Assembly: GCA_003519205.1 (NCBI GenBank)
Contig: DOXE01000366.1
Span: 1-8,119, forward strand
DNA: 8,119 nt
Direction of reading: 5' to 3'
Source: Chloroflexota bacterium
GTDB lineage: Bacteria > Chloroflexota > Anaerolineae > Promineifilales > Promineifilaceae
Shown: piece by piece, positions 4,858 to 8,119 of the stretch
How the letters are laid out: the number at the start of each line of letters is the position of its first letter
Position numbering within the stretch: position 1 is the stretch's first letter
Translations under genes and position numbers: made by a program
The notes under the pieces: model-generated
Told to the model about the DNA's origin: nothing
What the model saw: the letters and a program-made list of their open reading frames with translations, nothing else
The model's database searches: none

Positions 4858-6560
4858 ATAGCAAGATTATTCCTGCGCCTGTGCGCAAAGATATACAAGT
4901 CGTGTTTCCCGATGGAAGAGCCTTTAATGGTCCAAAAGGCACAACGGCCGAAGAGTTCATAAGGGCAGCCGCCCCTCAGACCAGAGGTCGCATTGTCGCA
5001 GTGTTGGTTAATGGAAACTTACGAGAGCTGTCTTTATCCCTCCAGGATGATGCAACCTTGGTGCCCGTGACGATGGCTGATTCAGATGGTGTTCGGATCT
5101 ACCGACGCTCGTTGAGTTTTTTGATGATCGCGGCCGCGGCCGAGATTTTTCCGGAAGATATAATTACAGTTCACCATTCCATGCCTTTTGGTGGTTATTA
5201 CTGTGAACGGAATGGTGGTCGCCAGCTTACTGATGAAGATCTGGATCAATTGCGGAATCGCATGCGTGAAATCGTCGATGCCGATTTACCCATCACACAG
5301 GTTAAGGTACCTTTGAATGAAGCCCTGGAAATCTTTCGACAGAGTGGCGACCTTGAGAAGGCTGATTTGTTTGCCAAACGACGCAAGGATTATCTTAAAC
5401 TCTATGAGATGAATGGTGTTCGTGATTATTTCCATGGTTTTATGGTTTCGAGCACAGGCTATCTGGATTTGTTTGACCTGCACCATTACAGCGATGGGTT
5501 CATCCTGCAATTTCCCCGCCGCCATGAGCCTGATCGCCTACAACCTTTTGAAGATGAGCCGCGATTAGTAAGAGTATTCCGCGAGTATGATGAATGGCTA
5601 AGCATCATTGGTATTCCAAGCGTGGCTGCTCTGAATCGGGCGATTCGAAATGGGCAGACTCAAGAGGCGATTTTAGTAGCTGAAGCCCTGCACAACCGGC
5701 AATTGGCCAGTATCGCGGCCGATATCGCTTCTCTTCGTCCCCATGTTAGAGTGGTGATGATTTCTGGTCCGAGTTCAGCCGGTAAGACGACCTTCAGCAA
5801 ACGGTTGGCCATCCAATTGATCGCCTTAGGAATCAGGCCTGTGGCGATCCCCATGGATAATTATTTTGTTAATCGTGATCTAACTCCACGAGATGAAAAG
5901 GGTGACTACGACTTTGAAGCGTTAGAAGCTGTAGACCTGGCTTTATTTCGCCAGCACTTGAAATCCCTAATGAACGGCGAAACGATCGACCAACCTCGTT
6001 ACAATTTTCATACTGGAGCCCGCGAAACGGGTCCCCCACTGAGCATCGGGTCGGATAGTGTATTACTTATCGAAGGTATCCATGGCTTGAATCCAAAATT
6101 GGTGGAAGGATTGCCCGAAGATTGTGTTTACCGGATATTTGTCTCAGCCCTCACCCAGCTTAACCTAGACAAACATAATCGGGTGCCAACAACTGACACA
6201 CGAATGTTGCGCCGCATCGTACGTGATGCAGCCCGGAGAGGTTATTCGGCTGCGGACACCATTCGTCGCTGGCCGAGTGTACGCCGTGGCGAGAAAAACC
6301 ATATTTTCCCGTTCCAAAATAACGCCAACGTCTTTTTTAACTCAGCCTTAGTGTATGAGCTTTCGGTGCTGAAACCGCTGGCCCAGCCCTTGTTACTTCA
6401 GGTGGAGTCTGGCACTCCAGAAAGGATTGAGGCCAACCGATTACTGGCATTTTTGCAGTGGTTTGATCCCATAGAGGGGGAGGGCATTCCTAGCGATTCC
6501 ATTCTGCGTGAATTTACAGGTGGTTCGATCCTCGAGAAATTCGAACCCTGGCAACGATAG
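4854..6560 (+). CDS. Nucleoside (uridine) kinase with N-terminal TGS and threonyl-tRNA-synthetase-like SAD domains
   Basis: The 568-residue protein has three parts. Residues about 14-75 form a TGS domain (QVVFPDGRAFNGPKGTTAEEF). Residues about 82-220 resemble the ThrRS second additional domain (SLSFLMIAAAAEIFP, FGGYYCE, VSSTGYLDLFDLHHY). Residues about 295-568 are a uridine-kinase/phosphoribulokinase P-loop kinase: GPSSAGKTT (305-313, Lys311), IPMDNYF (332-338), GDYDFEALEAVD (350-361), a Walker-B-like VLLIEGIHGLNP (403-414) and an arginine-rich lid, RIVRDAARRGYS (454-465) onward. The whole matches a known family of TGS-fused nucleoside kinases thought to phosphorylate uridine/cytidine with ATP or GTP in pyrimidine salvage. 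It is not a synthetase: no class II catalytic core is present. An in-frame TAA directly before ATG 4854 makes this the most upstream possible start. No Shine-Dalgarno precedes it. Confidence 0.9.
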   Translation: MNSKIIPAPVRKDIQVVFPDGRAFNGPKGTTAEEFIRAAAPQTRGRIVAVLVNGNLRELSLSLQDDATLVPVTMADSDGVRIYRRSLSFLMIAAAAEIFPEDIITVHHSMPFGGYYCERNGGRQLTDEDLDQLRNRMREIVDADLPITQVKVPLNEALEIFRQSGDLEKADLFAKRRKDYLKLYEMNGVRDYFHGFMVSSTGYLDLFDLHHYSDGFILQFPRRHEPDRLQPFEDEPRLVRVFREYDEWLSIIGIPSVAALNRAIRNGQTQEAILVAEALHNRQLASIAADIASLRPHVRVVMISGPSSAGKTTFSKRLAIQLIALGIRPVAIPMDNYFVNRDLTPRDEKGDYDFEALEAVDLALFRQHLKSLMNGETIDQPRYNFHTGARETGPPLSIGSDSVLLIEGIHGLNPKLVEGLPEDCVYRIFVSALTQLNLDKHNRVPTTDTRMLRRIVRDAARRGYSAADTIRRWPSVRRGEKNHIFPFQNNANVFFNSALVYELSVLKPLAQPLLLQVESGTPERIEANRLLAFLQWFDPIEGEGIPSDSILREFTGGSILEKFEPWQR

Positions 6561-6599
6561 GTCTTTCAATAAAAAGGCCTCGAGAGTCCCAGATGAGCG

Positions 6600-6644
6600 A
6601 TTACCAAATGGATTTTCACTTGCTTGGGGCACAGTGCTGGTAAT
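6600..6644. terminator. Inverted repeat between convergent genes, weak terminator candidate
   Basis: ATTACCA (6600-6606) and TGGTAAT (6638-6644) are exact complements, with CACT (6617-6620) and AGTG (6633-6636) able to extend the inner stem asymmetrically. It lies in the 90-bp gap between the kinase stop (6560) and the sdhB stop (6651) and is followed on the + strand by AATTTCTT. It could serve both strands, but the stem is poor in GC and the T run is broken. Confidence 0.28.
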
Positions 6645-6650
6645 AATTTC

Positions 6651-7376
6651 TTAAACCTGCCCCGTCGACAAGGCGTGTTTCACGTCGGCGATGGCTTTTG
6701 TTACCTGGATATCCCTTGGGCAGGCGCTGGTGCAATTGAAAATCGTACGGCATCGCCAGACCCCATAAGGTTGGCCTAAGATCTCTAATCTTTCTTCGTA
6801 AGCTTCATCGCGGCTATCGAAAATGAAGCGGTGTGCGTTAATAATGGCTGCCGGACCGACATACCGGCCGTTTGCCCAGAAGCTCGGACATGAAGTTGTG
6901 CATGCAGCACAGAGGATGCACTTGGTTGTATCGTCGAATTTTATCCGATCTTCCTGGGTTTGAAGTCGTTCTCGGCCATTTTCGGGTAGGGGATCATCGT
7001 TAACGAAATAAGGTTTTACCGATCGGTAATGGTCAAAGAATGGTTCCATATTCACGACCAGATCTTTCACCACGGGTAAACCCAGAATGGGTTCGACTTG
7101 AACTTGGACGGATTCGCTGTTTTCTTTTGCTAGACGGCTAACCAAAACTTTACAGGCTAGAGCGTTTGCCCCATTGATCCGCATCGCATCGGATCCACAG
7201 ACGCCGTGGGCGCAGGAACGGCGCAATGTTAAAGTGCCGTCAATGGTCCATTTAACCCGGTGAAGCACATCTAACACTGATTCGTTGGGATTAACGTCGT
7301 CTAAAGTATATTCTCCCCACCACGCCTTTTTATCCTGTTCGGGGTTGTAGCGCCGGATGCGAAGTTCAACTAGCAT
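6651..7376 (-). CDS. sdhB: Succinate dehydrogenase iron-sulfur subunit
   Basis: SdhB passes electrons from the flavoprotein to quinone through three iron-sulfur clusters, on the cytoplasmic face of the membrane. It has 241 residues (E. coli 238). The plant-type ferredoxin domain holds SCAHGVCGSDAMRING and a later LAC: Cys55, Cys60, Asp63 and Cys75, with Asp where E. coli has the third Cys. The C-terminal domain has CILCAACTTSCP (Cys153, 156, 159, 163) and WRCRTIFNCTSACP (Cys209, 215, 219), giving the full ligand set for a [4Fe-4S] and a [3Fe-4S] centre. Asp63 is a known natural variant in actinobacterial and related enzymes and can itself ligate iron. The start has an excellent GAGGAG site. 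It follows sdhA by 87 bp. Fumarate reductase FrdB is the alternative, less likely from these motifs. Confidence 0.95.
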   Translation of the reverse strand: MLVELRIRRYNPEQDKKAWWGEYTLDDVNPNESVLDVLHRVKWTIDGTLTLRRSCAHGVCGSDAMRINGANALACKVLVSRLAKENSESVQVQVEPILGLPVVKDLVVNMEPFFDHYRSVKPYFVNDDPLPENGRERLQTQEDRIKFDDTTKCILCAACTTSCPSFWANGRYVGPAAIINAHRFIFDSRDEAYEERLEILGQPYGVWRCRTIFNCTSACPRDIQVTKAIADVKHALSTGQV

Positions 7377-7382
7377 AAGAAA

Positions 7383-7388
7383 CTCCTC
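7383..7388 (-). promoter_or_regulatory. Strong ribosome binding site of sdhB
   Basis: On the minus strand GAGGAG lies six bases before the sdhB ATG (7376-7374). It fixes the start and is among the strongest ribosome sites in the window, consistent with independent initiation after the 87-base gap that follows sdhA. Confidence 0.8.
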
Positions 7389-7463
7389 GTCGTTGAGTTG
7401 TTTGTGTTTTTAGGTGTTTTCGAGTCGAAGGTTTGTAGACCACTACTGGATATTTGCCGGTAA

Positions 7464-8119
7464 CTAATAGACTCGTGGCTTTGGTTCATACCGGCCTAAG
7501 GTAACCGGCTTATAGTCCAGGCGATAAGCGTCACCTTCTTTGAAACACAAGGTGTGCTTAAGCCAATTTTCATCATTTCGATCTTTGTAATCATCCCTGG
7601 CGTGGGCACCACGACTTTCGGTACGGGCTAGTGCGGAGACAGTGGTTATCTCGGCTAAGTCTAATAAGCAACCCAGCTCCCAGGCCTCGAGTAAATCTGT
7701 GTTGAACAGCATGCCTTTGTCATCGATTTCGATGTCTGCAAATCGGGCCCGGATGTTTTGCAAATCTTCTAATCCTTTGGTCAGCGTTTCTTCAGTTCGA
7801 AATACGCCCACGTTTTTCGTCATCGATTGTTGCATTTCTTGCCTGAGGTTGAAAGCTTTAATGCCGCCTGTGCCAGTGCGAATGGCTTCAAAACCCGCTA
7901 TGACCTTTTCGGCAGGATTTTTGGGAAGTGGTAACAACTCCGATGTTTGACAGAAGTTTGCCATGTGGTTACCGGCTCGTCGACCGAAGACAACCAGATC
8001 CACTAGAGAATTTGTGCCTAGCCGGTTAGCCCCATGGACGGAAACACAGGCCACTTCGCCGGCTGCATACAGTCCAGGCAAGACTCTGTTTTCAGCATCG
8101 ATGACTACTTGTCCATCGG
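7464..8119 (-). CDS. sdhA: Succinate dehydrogenase flavoprotein subunit, C-terminal part; 5' end outside window
   Basis: The minus-strand frame enters from the right edge (first whole codon 8117-8115) and runs 217 codons to TAG at 7466-7464. It begins DGQVVIDAENRVLPGLYAAGEV, continuing into ACVSVHGANRLGTNSL and VDLVVFGRRAG. This is the end of the FAD-binding domain, with the HGANR arginine that contacts the dicarboxylate in this family. A helical domain follows, then the SdhA C-terminal signature TESRGAHARDDYKDRNDENW and the terminal YKPVTLGRYEPKPRVY. Full-length SdhA is about 580-600 residues, so the last third is present. It oxidises succinate to fumarate with covalent FAD; the flavin-linking histidine lies outside the window. 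It is probably co-transcribed with sdhB, and the membrane-anchor genes should lie further right. No internal break is seen. Confidence 0.95.
   Translation of the reverse strand, partial: DGQVVIDAENRVLPGLYAAGEVACVSVHGANRLGTNSLVDLVVFGRRAGNHMANFCQTSELLPLPKNPAEKVIAGFEAIRTGTGGIKAFNLRQEMQQSMTKNVGVFRTEETLTKGLEDLQNIRARFADIEIDDKGMLFNTDLLEAWELGCLLDLAEITTVSALARTESRGAHARDDYKDRNDENWLKHTLCFKEGDAYRLDYKPVTLGRYEPKPRVY

Noticed and set aside
4854..6560. Threonyl-tRNA synthetase
   Set aside because: The TGS and SAD-like N-terminus suggests it, but the C-terminal half is a P-loop kinase (GPSSAGKTT) with no class II synthetase motifs.
7642..7950. Rightward 102-codon frame opposite sdhA
   Set aside because: A serine-rich antisense shadow of the conserved SdhA C-terminal region.
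1..8119. CRISPR array, tRNA/rRNA gene, insertion sequence, prophage or defence system
   Set aside because: No regularly spaced repeats, cloverleaf-like segments, transposase or integrase motifs or terminal repeats were seen by eye; gene content and composition look chromosomal throughout.

Overview
The window is an ordinary stretch of bacterial chromosome carrying central-metabolism genes. It has eight clear protein-coding genes, two of them cut by the window edges, plus one possible very short leader frame. Base composition looks close to 50% GC throughout. I see no rRNA, tRNA, CRISPR array, transposase or integrase. The best guess for the host is a Chloroflexota bacterium (Anaerolineae/Caldilineae-like). 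The basis is the combination of an ATP-type PEP carboxykinase, an SdhB whose [2Fe-2S] loop carries Asp in place of the third Cys, a TGS-type nucleoside kinase, and a short zinc-phospholipase-C-like protein beginning MPTPF. This is inference from family distribution, not proof.

Left part (1-1765). The first 118 codons of an acyl-CoA carboxylase beta subunit, methylcrotonyl-CoA type, run leftwards off the edge (354-1). Divergent from it, across a 121-bp spacer holding a perfect 7-2-7 palindrome, is a YbaK/EbsC-type aminoacyl-tRNA deacylase (476-946). This converges on a tetratricopeptide-repeat protein read leftwards (1520-1026). A 245-bp divergent spacer follows, with weak promoter-like hexamers in both directions.

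Middle part (1766-6560). Four genes lie on the + strand: pckA, an unrecognised 174-residue protein 16 bp downstream, a zinc-dependent phospholipase-C-like protein, and a 568-residue nucleoside kinase with N-terminal TGS and threonyl-tRNA-synthetase-like (SAD) domains. The pckA start is best placed at a GTG at 1766 behind an AGGAGA ribosome site, not at an upstream TTG. The kinase ATG has no obvious ribosome site of its own. It overlaps by ATGA the stop of an 18-codon frame that begins next to a GAGGAG box, which suggests translational coupling.

Right part (6651-8119). Reading leftwards are the last 217 codons of sdhA (succinate dehydrogenase flavoprotein) and all of sdhB (iron-sulfur subunit), convergent with the kinase gene. 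The membrane-anchor genes are not in the window and would be expected beyond the right edge.

Together the recognisable enzymes fit an aerobic or respiring heterotroph: branched-chain acyl-CoA breakdown feeds acetyl-CoA, succinate dehydrogenase runs the TCA cycle and respiratory chain, and PckA draws oxaloacetate into gluconeogenesis. I found no clearly novel multi-gene system. The least explained items are the 174-residue protein, the phospholipase-C-like protein, and the leader arrangement in front of the kinase.
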